Part shown: positions 5,867 through 11,778 of the stretch, piece by piece
Layout of the letters: each line of letters begins with the position of its first letter
How positions within the stretch are numbered: position 1 is the first letter of the stretch
Assembly (NCBI RefSeq): GCF_000721075.1
Contig: NZ_JOEQ01000069.1
Span: 1-13,022, forward strand
DNA from: Streptosporangium amethystogenes
GTDB lineage: Bacteria; Actinomycetota; Actinomycetes; Streptosporangiales; Streptosporangiaceae
Length of the DNA stretch: 13,022 nucleotides
Direction of reading: 5' to 3'
Notes under the pieces: generated by a model
Told to the model about the DNA's origin: nothing
The model's database searches: none
Seen by the model: the letters and a program-made list of their open reading frames with translations, nothing else
Program-made: the position numbers and the translations under genes

Positions 5867-6096
5867 CCCCGGCCCAGCGCCTCGCAGGCGCCCGCGCAGC
5901 CCTCGACACCCCGCCCCCGCCTGCGGTCCCCGGACAGACCGCCATCCCCCTCGCCGCCCTCGCCGTCATAGACGCCGCAGAGGAGGACGCCACCGACCTC
6001 CTCGAGGACGACCACGCTCGAGCGGCACGCGTCGCCCTCTACCTCGCCAGCAGCGGCTGGACCATCACACCCGCCCAGGAGAACCCCCGTGCCTGA
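5863..6096 (+). CDS. Hypothetical 77-aa protein
   Basis: Not recognised. An Ala-rich helix (LAGARAAL), a Pro-rich loop (DTPPPPAVPG), and two further helices (IPLAALAVIDAAEEDATDLLEDD, ARAARVALYLASSGWTI). It is acidic overall, with no cysteines or membrane segment. GTG 5863 overlaps the stop of the helicase loader by 4 nt. Its end overlaps the methyltransferase start by 8 nt, so it is translationally coupled on both sides. It could be an accessory to replication or only a spacer cistron. Confidence 0.65.
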   Translation: MTPAQRLAGARAALDTPPPPAVPGQTAIPLAALAVIDAAEEDATDLLEDDHARAARVALYLASSGWTITPAQENPRA

Positions 6097-7039
6097 CCTG
6101 TTCGCCGGCCCCGGCGGCATCGACGTAGCCGCCCGCCAGCTCGGCATCCACCTCACCGGCATCGAGTGGGACGCCAACGCTGTCGCCACCCGGCTCGCCG
6201 CCGGGCTGGCCACCCGCCACGGGGACGTCCGCCTCTTCGGCCCCGGCCTGTTCCGCAACGAGGACGGCCTCGCCGCAGGCCCCCCGTGCCAGACGTTCAC
6301 CAATGCCGGCCTCGGCCTCGGCCGCAGCGCCCTCGCCCTCCTTGCTGCCGCGGTGAAGGACGCGGGTGCCACCGGCCGGGTCGCGACTCCTGCGGGCCTC
6401 GACGACCGCACCACGCTCGTCCTGGAGCCCCTCCGCTGGATCCTTCAGGCCGACGCTGCCGGAGCCCCGTACCGGTGGATCGTGCTGGAGCAGGTTCCCG
6501 CGGTTCTGCCGATCTGGCAGGCCTACCGTGAGGCGCTGGAGGCTCGCGGCTACTCGGCCGCCTGCGGAGTTCTCAACGCCGAGGAGTACGGCGTCCCCCA
6601 GACCCGGCGCCGCGCGGTTCTGGTGGCCCGCCTGGACGGCCCAGCGGCCCTCCCCGCGCCGACGCACCGCCGGTTCGTGAAGGGCGTCCCGCAGTCGGCC
6701 GGCGACCCCAGCCTGCTGCCGTGGGTGTCCATGGCCGACACCCTGCCCGCCCGCGGCCCGTTCACCGTCGTCTCCAACTACGGCACCGGCGGCGACCCCA
6801 AGGCCCGCGGCCGGCGCGCCAGCTACGAGCCCGCATTCACCGTCACCGGGAAGGTCAGCCGTGTCCGGCTCGTCGGCCCCGACGGCCGCGACCTCGACCG
6901 GTTCAGCCACGCCGAAGCCGGCCAGCTCCAGGGCTTTCCCGCCGACCACCCCTGGTCCGGCGCCGACATTCCGCAGCAGATCGGGAACGCCGCGCCCGTC
7001 CAGCTTGCCCGAGCCCTGCTCACCGCAGCCACCGCCTGA
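6089..7039 (+). CDS. DNA (cytosine-5)-methyltransferase
   Basis: Orphan C5-methyltransferase of 316 aa that transfers methyl groups from S-adenosylmethionine to cytosine in DNA. Motif I is DLFAGPGGID (residues 3-12), unusually close to the N-terminus. Motif IV is GPPCQTF with catalytic C67. Motif VI reads EQV (E134) instead of the usual ENV. Motif VIII is QTRRR (171-175). A motif IX-like AFTVTGK follows a short target-recognition region containing SNYGTGGDPKARGRR, and motif X is GNA (299-301). Such compact enzymes are common in actinophages. GTG 6089 has AGGAG at 6077-6081, 7 nt upstream. No restriction enzyme gene lies beside it, so protection of the element's DNA or regulation is more likely than a classical restriction-modification pair. 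The target sequence cannot be read from the protein. Confidence 0.92.
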   Translation: MPDLFAGPGGIDVAARQLGIHLTGIEWDANAVATRLAAGLATRHGDVRLFGPGLFRNEDGLAAGPPCQTFTNAGLGLGRSALALLAAAVKDAGATGRVATPAGLDDRTTLVLEPLRWILQADAAGAPYRWIVLEQVPAVLPIWQAYREALEARGYSAACGVLNAEEYGVPQTRRRAVLVARLDGPAALPAPTHRRFVKGVPQSAGDPSLLPWVSMADTLPARGPFTVVSNYGTGGDPKARGRRASYEPAFTVTGKVSRVRLVGPDGRDLDRFSHAEAGQLQGFPADHPWSGADIPQQIGNAAPVQLARALLTAATA

Positions 7040-7051
7040 CCCGCCTCCGGC

Positions 7052-7076
7052 CCCGCTCGCAGGCCACGCGAGCGGG
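7052..7076 (+). terminator. Intercistronic hairpin after the methyltransferase
   Basis: CCCGCTCGC (7052-7060) and GCGAGCGGG (7068-7076) form a perfect 9-bp stem with a 7-nt loop, 12 nt after the methyltransferase stop. No T-tract follows. It probably attenuates or processes the transcript. The remaining gap holds the AGGAG ribosome site at 7104-7108. Confidence 0.5.
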
Positions 7077-7113
7077 ACCACCCCCAGCATCCCAACAACC
7101 ACCAGGAGCAGCC

Positions 7114-7356
7114 ATGGCCACGTGGACCAGCCGCACCGTCACCAGCACCCGCCACGAGTGGGAGGTACCCGCCGCCCCGCCGTGGGGAGCCGCCCTCGCC
7201 GATGTCGAATCCGCAACTGCGGTAGCCGCCATCCACTACCGCAAGATCCACGGCTTCACCGAGGACGCCCCCATCCCGGGCAACGCCCTTCAGTTCCACG
7301 CCACCGACGACGCCATCGTCATCAGCTTCACCGCCGAACGCCCCGCCTCCGCCTGA
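7114..7356 (+). CDS. Hypothetical 80-aa protein
   Basis: Not recognised at family level. It starts MATWTSRTVTSTRHEWEVPA, continues with a helix around ADVESATAVAAIHYRKIHG, and ends with a strand-rich ATDDAIVISFTAE. This arrangement (N-terminal strand, helix, C-terminal DDAIVISF strand) resembles many small actinophage proteins of unknown role. ATG 7114 has AGGAG 5 nt upstream. It is a free-standing cistron between two intercistronic hairpins, unlike the overlapping genes elsewhere. Confidence 0.75.
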   Translation: MATWTSRTVTSTRHEWEVPAAPPWGAALADVESATAVAAIHYRKIHGFTEDAPIPGNALQFHATDDAIVISFTAERPASA

Positions 7357-7368
7357 ACCTCTTTCGTC

Positions 7369-7390
7369 GGGCCGTCCTCCGGGACGGCCC
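7369..7390 (+). terminator. Intercistronic hairpin before the 243-aa gene
   Basis: GGGCCGTCC (7369-7377), loop TCCG and GGACGGCCC (7382-7390) form a perfect 9-bp stem with a tetraloop, 12 nt after a stop codon and ahead of CAGGAG. It resembles the hairpins after the whiB pair and the methyltransferase in placement and stem length. Confidence 0.5.
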
Positions 7391-7409
7391 CCACCACCAG
7401 GAGCCCACC

Positions 7410-8141
7410 ATGACCTTCGAGTACCGCGACGACCACCAGCTGACCCTCCGCATCAACCGCCTCGAACCCGACTACCCCGGCCAGACCATCACCCCGGCCA
7501 TCTGGATCGAGACCTCCGACGGCTTCTTCAGCCGCACCGCCGTCAAGGTCCCCGCCGCCCGCGTGGAGGAGGTGGTGGCCGGGATCCGGGACGCCGCCCG
7601 TACCGCCGCCCGCCAGACCACCGGACAAGACGACACCGAGCCCGCGCCGTGCGTCTGCGACACCGAGCCCGAGGCATGCGCCGCTGTCGGTGAGGACCCG
7701 ACCACCGCCGACGACCCCATCCCGCTCCGTTGGGGCCTCGGCGACGTCGAGCACGGCGACGACGACACCGTCACCGTCTACCTTTCCGGGCCCGACCGGG
7801 AGCCGTACTGGCTGGAGCTCGACCCGGAGCGGGCCGCTGCCCTCCGCGACGACCTCACGCCGCCCGGGGACGAGCCCCTCGCCGCGATTCGCCGCGACCT
7901 CCACGAGGCGCTCGTCGTCCTGCCCGCTCCGGAAGCCGACCGCGTCCGCGCCCTGGTGGCCCGCCTGGAGGCCGCCGCCCGCGCCACTGTCGGGCAGCCG
8001 GCCGAAGCACACGACACCGACCGCGCCGCCATCCTCCGCGAAGCCGCCGACCTCGCCGCCGCCCACAACGGGTGCCCCTGCAACACCGGCCACACCATCG
8101 CCCACCAGCTCCGCCGCATGGCCGTGGGGGGCGAGCGATGA
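7410..8141 (+). CDS. Hypothetical modular 243-aa protein
   Basis: Function unknown. Three regions can be seen. Residues 1-72 have strands and one helix (TLRINRLEPDY, AIWIETSDGFFSRTAVKV, VEEVVAGIRDAARTAAR). A cysteine-bearing acidic linker (APCVCDTEPEACA) leads to residues about 105-155, a second strand-rich unit (VTVYLSGPDREPYWLEL followed by AAALRDDL). The C-terminal 80 residues are Ala/Arg-rich helices with the DRAAILREAADL motif and a GCPCNTGH segment. The DRAA.LREAAD motif recurs in unrelated actinophage small proteins and echoes ADELRAAAEGFR in the gene at 8317, so this looks like a fusion of small modules. ATG 7410 follows AGGAG (7399-7403) by 6 nt. It overlaps the next start by 4 nt. 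Confidence 0.75.
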   Translation: MTFEYRDDHQLTLRINRLEPDYPGQTITPAIWIETSDGFFSRTAVKVPAARVEEVVAGIRDAARTAARQTTGQDDTEPAPCVCDTEPEACAAVGEDPTTADDPIPLRWGLGDVEHGDDDTVTVYLSGPDREPYWLELDPERAAALRDDLTPPGDEPLAAIRRDLHEALVVLPAPEADRVRALVARLEAAARATVGQPAEAHDTDRAAILREAADLAAAHNGCPCNTGHTIAHQLRRMAVGGER

Positions 8142-8320
8142 ACCGGCCCACCACCCCCGCCTACCGCACCGCGCGCGAACGCCTCTACACCGCCGCCACC
8201 GGATACGGCCGCATGCCCGAAACGGACGCCACCCGACTGCTCGACACCCTCCTCGCCGAAACCCGCGCCGCCGCGCTCGCCGAGGCCGCCGCAGCCGACA
8301 CCGTGGAGGACGAGCGATGA
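8138..8320 (+). CDS. Hypothetical 60-aa alanine-rich helical protein
   Basis: Not recognised. Almost entirely helical: TARERLYTAATGYG and then ATRLLDTLLAETRAAALAEAAAAD, with an acidic tail VEDER. It starts at ATG 8138 in a 4-nt ATGA overlap and ends in another ATGA overlap at 8317, so it depends on translational coupling. GGGGGGCGAGCG upstream is only a weak ribosome site. Confidence 0.65.
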   Translation: MNRPTTPAYRTARERLYTAATGYGRMPETDATRLLDTLLAETRAAALAEAAAADTVEDER

Positions 8321-8541
8321 CCCAGACCAGCCCCGCCGACGAACTCCGAGCCGCTGCCGAAGGCTTCCGCCTCATCGAGGACGACCTGCCCGGCTGGCTC
8401 CGCCCCCTCGGCGAACCCCTCGCCCAGTGGCTGGAGGCCGAGGCCGAGCGCATCCAGATCGCCGCCCACCCCAGCCGCCACGAGACCTACGCCGCACCCG
8501 CCCTTGCCGTTGCCCGCGCCATCAACGGGAGCCAGCCGTGA
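8317..8541 (+). CDS. Hypothetical 74-aa protein with ELRAAAEGFR motif
   Basis: A small protein of unknown function. An N-terminal helix with ADELRAAAEGFRLIEDDLPGWLRPLGEPLAQWLE, an AEAERIQIAAHP helix, then a final helix with AAPALAVARAINGSQP. This architecture (DELRAAA, a short Trp-containing loop, a C-terminal helix rich in Ala and Arg ending in ARAIN) is one I recognise as a common actinophage and Streptomyces mobile-element protein of unknown role. It overlaps the next start by 4 nt. Confidence 0.72.
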   Translation: MTQTSPADELRAAAEGFRLIEDDLPGWLRPLGEPLAQWLEAEAERIQIAAHPSRHETYAAPALAVARAINGSQP

Positions 8542-8792
8542 CCACCGCCCTCTTCCCCCACCCCGCCGAGCTCCCCAGCGGCCGGCACCAGCACCAGACC
8601 GTCCACCTGAACCCCCGCATCGTTGTCACCGCCTGCGGGCACACCGGCGCCATCCTCAGCACCGGCAGCCACCTCCCGCCCTGCCCGGCCTGCGCCACCC
8701 GACTCGCCCACCACTGCGGCACCACCACCCCCCACCGATCGCACCGCGTCGGGAACGCCGACAACGCCATCTGCCCCGGAGTCGCCCGATGA
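8538..8792 (+). CDS. Hypothetical 84-aa protein with zinc-ribbon-like cysteines
   Basis: Not recognised by family. GTG 8538 overlaps the previous stop by 4 nt. The core is VVTACGHTGAILSTGSHLPPCPACATRLAHHCG: a CGH, then a CPAC pair about 20 residues on, followed by HHC, which fits a single zinc ribbon. Upstream HQHQTVHLNPR is His-rich. It ends in an ATGA overlap with the next gene, which is also cysteine-rich. Confidence 0.65.
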   Translation: MTTALFPHPAELPSGRHQHQTVHLNPRIVVTACGHTGAILSTGSHLPPCPACATRLAHHCGTTTPHRSHRVGNADNAICPGVAR

Positions 8793-9103
8793 CCCGCCGC
8801 CCCCGCGTCGACCAACTCACCGACGACATGCTCGACCAGCTGTACGCCGACCTCGACGCCCTCAAGGCCATCACCGCCGGCTACTGCGGCCACTGCGGGC
8901 GAGGCGACTGCTCACCCACCGCCGACCAGTGGCTGGAGCAGCGGCAACGCGCCGAGCAGGCCGAAGCCGCCATCGCCCGCGTCCGCGCCCTCCACAGCCG
9001 CTGGGAGTACGACCAGAACGACTGCTCCGTCTGCGTCGACTGCTACGGCGCGCCCGTCCCGTACCCCTGTCCCACCCTCCGCGCCCTCGACGGCACCGCC
9101 TGA
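8789..9103 (+). CDS. Hypothetical 104-aa cysteine-rich coiled-coil protein
   Basis: Unknown function. An N-terminal helix (DQLTDDMLDQLYADLDALKAI), a CGHCGRGDC cluster at residues about 33-41, a helical stretch WLEQRQRAEQAEAAIARVRALHSRW of coiled-coil character, and a second cluster CSVCVDCYG followed by PYPCPTLRAL. The order helix-cluster-coil-cluster resembles metal-binding small phage proteins whose last segment reads PCPT.R.L. It is the last gene of the left operon, and a strong terminator follows 35 nt after its stop. Confidence 0.72.
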   Translation: MTRRPRVDQLTDDMLDQLYADLDALKAITAGYCGHCGRGDCSPTADQWLEQRQRAEQAEAAIARVRALHSRWEYDQNDCSVCVDCYGAPVPYPCPTLRALDGTA

Positions 9104-9138
9104 CCCGGACACCCCCGACACAACCCCCAAACACGACA

Positions 9139-9164
9139 AAGCCCCCACCGGTTGGTGGGGGCTT
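9139..9164. terminator. Bidirectional rho-independent-type terminator
   Basis: AAGCCCCCACC (9139-9149), loop GGTT and GGTGGGGGCTT (9154-9164) form a perfect 11-bp stem. The A-T pairs at the base make it work from both sides: AAA upstream and TT downstream on each strand. It lies between the end of the left operon and the end of the convergent minus-strand gene, where a shared terminator is expected. Confidence 0.85.
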
Positions 9165-9176
9165 CCGTGCGCCACG

Positions 9177-9401
9177 CTACTCCGCAGGCCGCTCCAAATC
9201 CGTCCGACGCCCCTGCCGCGACTTCCGCGTCGCAAAGTACGGCCGAGCCAACCGGTAGTCCACCGCCTTCGCCCGACCGATCTGCATCACAGGCGGGAAC
9301 GCCGGATCCGTCCTTGCAAGCGTCGACACCCGCTGATGCGTGATCCCCTTCACCACCCCATCGGCAACAAGCCGGCGCGCCAACTCCCTGAAGCTCACCA
9401 T
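9177..9401 (-). CDS. AlpA/excisionase-like winged helix-turn-helix regulator (minus strand)
   Basis: The only minus-strand gene. The product starts MVSFRELARRLVADGV; the GITHQRVSTLARTDPAFPPVM segment looks like the MerR/AlpA helix-turn-helix and FP wing entry, and VDYRLARPYFATRKSRQGRR is a basic tail. ATG at 9401 (74 aa) is preferred because AGAAGGGGGG lies 6 nt upstream on the minus strand. In-frame alternatives at 9431 and 9440 would give 84 or 87 aa. It faces convergently into the left operon and divergently from the right operon. Its own promoter cannot be pinned down. It may control the rightward promoter through the palindrome at 9455-9468, or act as an excisionase. Confidence 0.75.
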   Translation of the reverse strand: MVSFRELARRLVADGVVKGITHQRVSTLARTDPAFPPVMQIGRAKAVDYRLARPYFATRKSRQGRRTDLERPAE

Positions 9402-9454
9402 GTCTGGCCCCCCTTCTGTGGGCTCGGTCATGGGCACCATCTTCCCTTACCTCA

Positions 9455-9468
9455 TTGCCAATTGGCAA
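9455..9468. promoter_or_regulatory. Perfect 14-bp palindromic operator candidate
   Basis: TTGCCAATTGGCAA is a perfect palindrome, notably AT-rich for this DNA. GGCAAC half-sites recur at 9490-9495 and at 9363-9368 inside the minus-strand gene, sharing the pattern GGCAACRA. The palindrome covers the proposed -35 of the rightward promoter, as expected for a repressor site. The binding protein is unknown; the adjacent minus-strand regulator and the XRE protein are candidates. Confidence 0.65.
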
Positions 9469-9483
9469 CGAAGTCACTACTCT
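9455..9483 (+). promoter_or_regulatory. Rightward promoter candidate
   Basis: TTGCCA (9455-9460, five of six to the sigma-70/HrdB consensus), a 17-nt spacer and TACTCT (9478-9483, TAnnnT) make a good housekeeping-type promoter ahead of the right operon. Transcription would begin near 9490 and give a leader of about 78 nt. The -35 lies inside the palindrome. Confidence 0.6.
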
Positions 9484-9503
9484 CGATCTGGCAACAACAG
9501 AAC

Positions 9504-9535
9504 GGCCCCGGTCGGTGGTCAGACCGGCCGGGGCC
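9504..9535 (+). promoter_or_regulatory. Leader hairpin of the right operon
   Basis: GGCCCCGG (9504-9511) pairs with CCGGGGCC (9528-9535). An alternative pairing adds GGTC (9510-9513) with GACC (9522-9525) over an 8-nt loop. It lies between the predicted transcription start and the AGGAG at 9556-9560. It may be an attenuator or mRNA-stabilising structure. Confidence 0.5.
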
Positions 9536-9567
9536 AGCCCACCCCTGCTGTGAACAGGAGTAAGGCC

Positions 9568-9912
9568 ATGCCCGAGCGTATCCGCGCCACCAGCGCGCCC
9601 ACCAGCCACCTCACCCAGGCCGACGAGGCCCTGCGTCAGGTCCAGGCCGGGCGCACCGCCCAAACCCTGATCGGCCTCCGTCGCGTCGCCGCCATCCTCA
9701 GCGAGCAGCCCGACGAGCCCATGACCGACGACCTCCGCATCCAGGCCACCGACCGGCACGTCCGCAGCCTCCGCTGCGTCTACCGCGACGCCCGCACCGC
9801 CGGGATCGTCCTCTGGGGCATCGTCGACGCCCTCCCGCCGGTCCTCCCCGGCGACTCCCGCGGCGAGTACTCCACCCGCATCCTGCTGAAGGTCGCCGAG
9901 GTGACCGTCTGA
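9568..9912 (+). CDS. Hypothetical 114-aa protein, first gene of the right operon
   Basis: Not recognised. Helical sequence: LTQADEALRQVQAGRTAQTLIGLRRVAAILSE, then PMTDDLRIQATDRHVRSLRCVYRDARTAGIVLWGIVDALPPVL and a C-terminal YSTRILLKVAEVTV. There are no metal motifs and no convincing membrane segment. ATG 9568 has AGGAG (9556-9560) 7 nt upstream, the best ribosome site in this block, fitting a promoter-proximal gene. It overlaps the next start by 1 nt (TGATG). Confidence 0.75.
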   Translation: MPERIRATSAPTSHLTQADEALRQVQAGRTAQTLIGLRRVAAILSEQPDEPMTDDLRIQATDRHVRSLRCVYRDARTAGIVLWGIVDALPPVLPGDSRGEYSTRILLKVAEVTV

Positions 9913-10040
9913 TGGACACCGACGCCACCGCCACCCCCGCCGAACTCCAGCAGCGCGCCGCCGACGACTACGCCCAGGCACAGGCCAACCGCTCCTGGCA
10001 GACCAACCGCGACGACGCCAACACCCGGAACGGCCACTGA
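9912..10040 (+). CDS. Hypothetical 42-aa hydrophilic peptide
   Basis: A short frame starting MDTDATATPAELQQRAADDY and ending DDANTRNGH. It fills the gap exactly: its ATG overlaps the previous stop by 1 nt, and its stop overlaps the ATG of the 412-aa gene by 1 nt (TGATG at both ends). That fit is the main evidence that it is translated. It is hydrophilic and probably helical (ELQQRAADDYAQAQA). No function can be suggested beyond translational coupling of its neighbours. Confidence 0.6.
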   Translation: MDTDATATPAELQQRAADDYAQAQANRSWQTNRDDANTRNGH

Positions 10041-11278
10041 TGCGTACCCCGCTCCTCATCCCCGCCATCGCCCTCAGCGCCGGCTCCCTCGCCTGGACCA
10101 CCTGGTCCCTCGTCGACCTCCTCGGCGCCGGGCCCATCGGCCTCACCGTCGCCGCCGGCGCCGACATCATCTGGGCCAGCGTCATCGTCGCGGAAGCCCG
10201 CGGGCTCCGCATCGCCGGGTACCGCTGGCCCGTTGCCGCCATCGGCTGGGCCGCCCTCCTCGCCGTCGGCACGTTCCTCGTGTGGCACGGCATCGCCCGC
10301 GACCACACCGCCATGGCCGTCGCCGGACCCCTCCTCCCCATCGGCGCCAAACTGGTCTGGCTGCTCGCCCTCGCCGACATGCGCGACCCCTCGGCACTCA
10401 CCCACGACGAGCAGGCCAAGCTCGCCGCCATGGAGCGCGGCCTGAGGCTCGCGGAGGCCGAGCACCAGATCGAGCTCCGGCAGCGACGCATGACCGCCGA
10501 ACGCCTTCTCGCCGACGTGTCCGTCGACTTCGAGATCGAGCTGACCCGGCAGGAGAAGGGCCGCGAGCTCGCCCGGCGAGCACCGATCGCGATCGCCCCG
10601 ATCACGGCCGAGCCCGAAGCGCCGCCAGTCGTCCTCTCCGCCCCCGCGAAGACCAGCAAGAAGCAGCCCCCCGTCGACCCCGCCGGCCCCGACGGCGAAC
10701 TCGTCGACGACGTCCCGTCCCTCTTCGAAGGCGCCCACGCCCCCGTCGTGTACTTCCTGCGCAACGGCACCCGCGTCAAGATCGGCACCTCGCAGAACCT
10801 CCGGCGCCGAGTCACCTCCCTCTCGCTGCGCCGCGACGACGTGATCCGAGTCGAGCACGGCACCCAGCACTACGAGCGGTCCCTCCACCGCCGCTTCGCC
10901 GACCTGCGGGCTGGAGACACCGAGTGGTTCGAGCTGCGCGGCGCCCTCGCCGAGTACCTGGGTGAGCCCCCCGTCGAGCCCGCTGAGCCCGCGGCTGAGC
11001 CCGAAGCTCAGAGGCCTGAGCCCTCACCCCCGAGCACAGCCCTCGTCCTGGCATCCTCCCTGGCCACCGCCCCTGAGCCCGAGGCCCAACCGGCCAACGC
11101 CTTCGGCTTCTCCGCCCACCTGACCGCCCAGTCCGCTCAGCGCGCCGAAGCCGTCGAGAAGGTCGTTGAGCTCCTGGCTCAGGACCCCGGGCTCACCTCC
11201 GGCCAGGTCGCCGAAGCCCTCTCCGTCAGCCCCGCCACCGCCAAGCGATACCTGCGCGAAGCCAGGAGGACCGCATGA
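10040..11278 (+). CDS. Membrane-anchored GIY-YIG (T5orf172-like) protein with C-terminal helix-turn-helix, Spd-like
   Basis: A 412-residue multidomain protein. Four hydrophobic segments (about residues 5-27, 32-51, 61-83, 90-112) resemble the membrane part of Streptomyces plasmid-spread or DUF2637-type proteins. A charged helical stretch (117-190) and a Pro/Ala linker follow. Residues 236-300 match the T5orf172/MUG113 branch of GIY-YIG nucleases: VYFL (Y238), KIGTS (K247), LRRRV (R255-R257), YERSLHRRF and TEWFEL (E295, W296, F297). A second linker rich in Pro-Glu-Ala (about 308-355) leads to a helix-turn-helix (about 368-410, LTSGQVAEALSVSPATAKRYLREAR). The combination suggests membrane-located DNA nicking or DNA binding. 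ATG 10040 overlaps the previous stop; the end overlaps the next start by 4 nt. Confidence 0.8.
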   Translation: MRTPLLIPAIALSAGSLAWTTWSLVDLLGAGPIGLTVAAGADIIWASVIVAEARGLRIAGYRWPVAAIGWAALLAVGTFLVWHGIARDHTAMAVAGPLLPIGAKLVWLLALADMRDPSALTHDEQAKLAAMERGLRLAEAEHQIELRQRRMTAERLLADVSVDFEIELTRQEKGRELARRAPIAIAPITAEPEAPPVVLSAPAKTSKKQPPVDPAGPDGELVDDVPSLFEGAHAPVVYFLRNGTRVKIGTSQNLRRRVTSLSLRRDDVIRVEHGTQHYERSLHRRFADLRAGDTEWFELRGALAEYLGEPPVEPAEPAAEPEAQRPEPSPPSTALVLASSLATAPEPEAQPANAFGFSAHLTAQSAQRAEAVEKVVELLAQDPGLTSGQVAEALSVSPATAKRYLREARRTA

Positions 11279-11778
11279 TCACCCCCACCCTCGGCGCCGT
11301 CCTCATCGGCCTCGGCCTCCTCGTCTGGGAGCTCGCCAAGTGGTACCCCGGCGTCAAAGCCCTCCGAGCTGATGCCGTCGGACACCTCGGCGACCTCCTC
11401 CCCTTCCTCCTCTGCTGGGCCATCGGCGCCCTCACCGTCATGGTCGTCGGCGGCCTCGTCGGCTGGATTGGAGACACCGCGCTCTGGGGCCTGAACGTCT
11501 TCGGTGACGGCCTCCTCGTCTTCGGAGTCGGCGCCCAGACCGGCACCGCCCCCGGATCCACCTCGGCGCCTCTCACCGAGGGCGGCCTGTTCATCACCCT
11601 CCTCGTCCTCATCGTGTTCCTCGCCCGCCGCGGCAAGGGCGCCACCGCCTCCAAGTGGCGCGGCTGGGCCTCCGGCGTCGGCCTCGCTCTCACCGGCAGC
11701 ATCGCCCGCTACGCCGCTGTTCCCCTCGCCTCCGCCGCCAACCTCGCCGGCGCCTGGCTCACCGGGATGCTCCGGTGA
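11275..11778 (+). CDS. Integral membrane protein, Spd-like
   Basis: A 167-residue membrane protein with three or four hydrophobic segments: about residues 3-23 (LGAVLIGLGLLVWELAKW), 41-66 (LPFLLCWAIGALTVMVVGGLVGWI), 102-117 (GGLFITLLVLIVFLA), and a weaker one near 130-160. A short basic loop RRGKGATASKWRGW follows the third. No catalytic motifs are seen. The gene overlaps the GIY-YIG protein gene by 4 nt and the next gene by 4 nt. Clusters of small overlapping membrane-protein genes like this one are typical of the spread (spd) region of Streptomyces plasmids, where they help DNA pass between hyphal compartments. That role is inferred from layout. Confidence 0.75.
   Translation: MITPTLGAVLIGLGLLVWELAKWYPGVKALRADAVGHLGDLLPFLLCWAIGALTVMVVGGLVGWIGDTALWGLNVFGDGLLVFGVGAQTGTAPGSTSAPLTEGGLFITLLVLIVFLARRGKGATASKWRGWASGVGLALTGSIARYAAVPLASAANLAGAWLTGMLR

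Noticed and set aside
7290..8453. 387-codon minus-strand open frame opposite the accessory genes
   Set aside because: It is the antisense shadow of the 7410, 8138 and 8317 genes, which have proper starts and ATGA overlaps. No domain is seen.
9441..9500. A leftward promoter for the minus-strand gene
   Set aside because: The palindrome offers a TTGCCA/TTGGCA box on this strand too, but no -10 sequence at 16-18 nt could be found, so no call was made.
9043..10863. Long 606-codon open frame on the minus strand across the right operon
   Set aside because: It lies opposite several well-supported + strand genes, crosses the terminator and the promoter region, has no ribosome site and reads as low-complexity Arg/Gly/Ala. 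Long antisense frames are expected in DNA this rich in GC.
10961..11090. Repeated TGAGCCC heptamers and a CTGAGC/GCTCAG hairpin (10995-11011)
   Set aside because: They follow from a Pro-Ala-Glu linker using preferred codons. Spacing is irregular and there is no sign of a DNA-level function.
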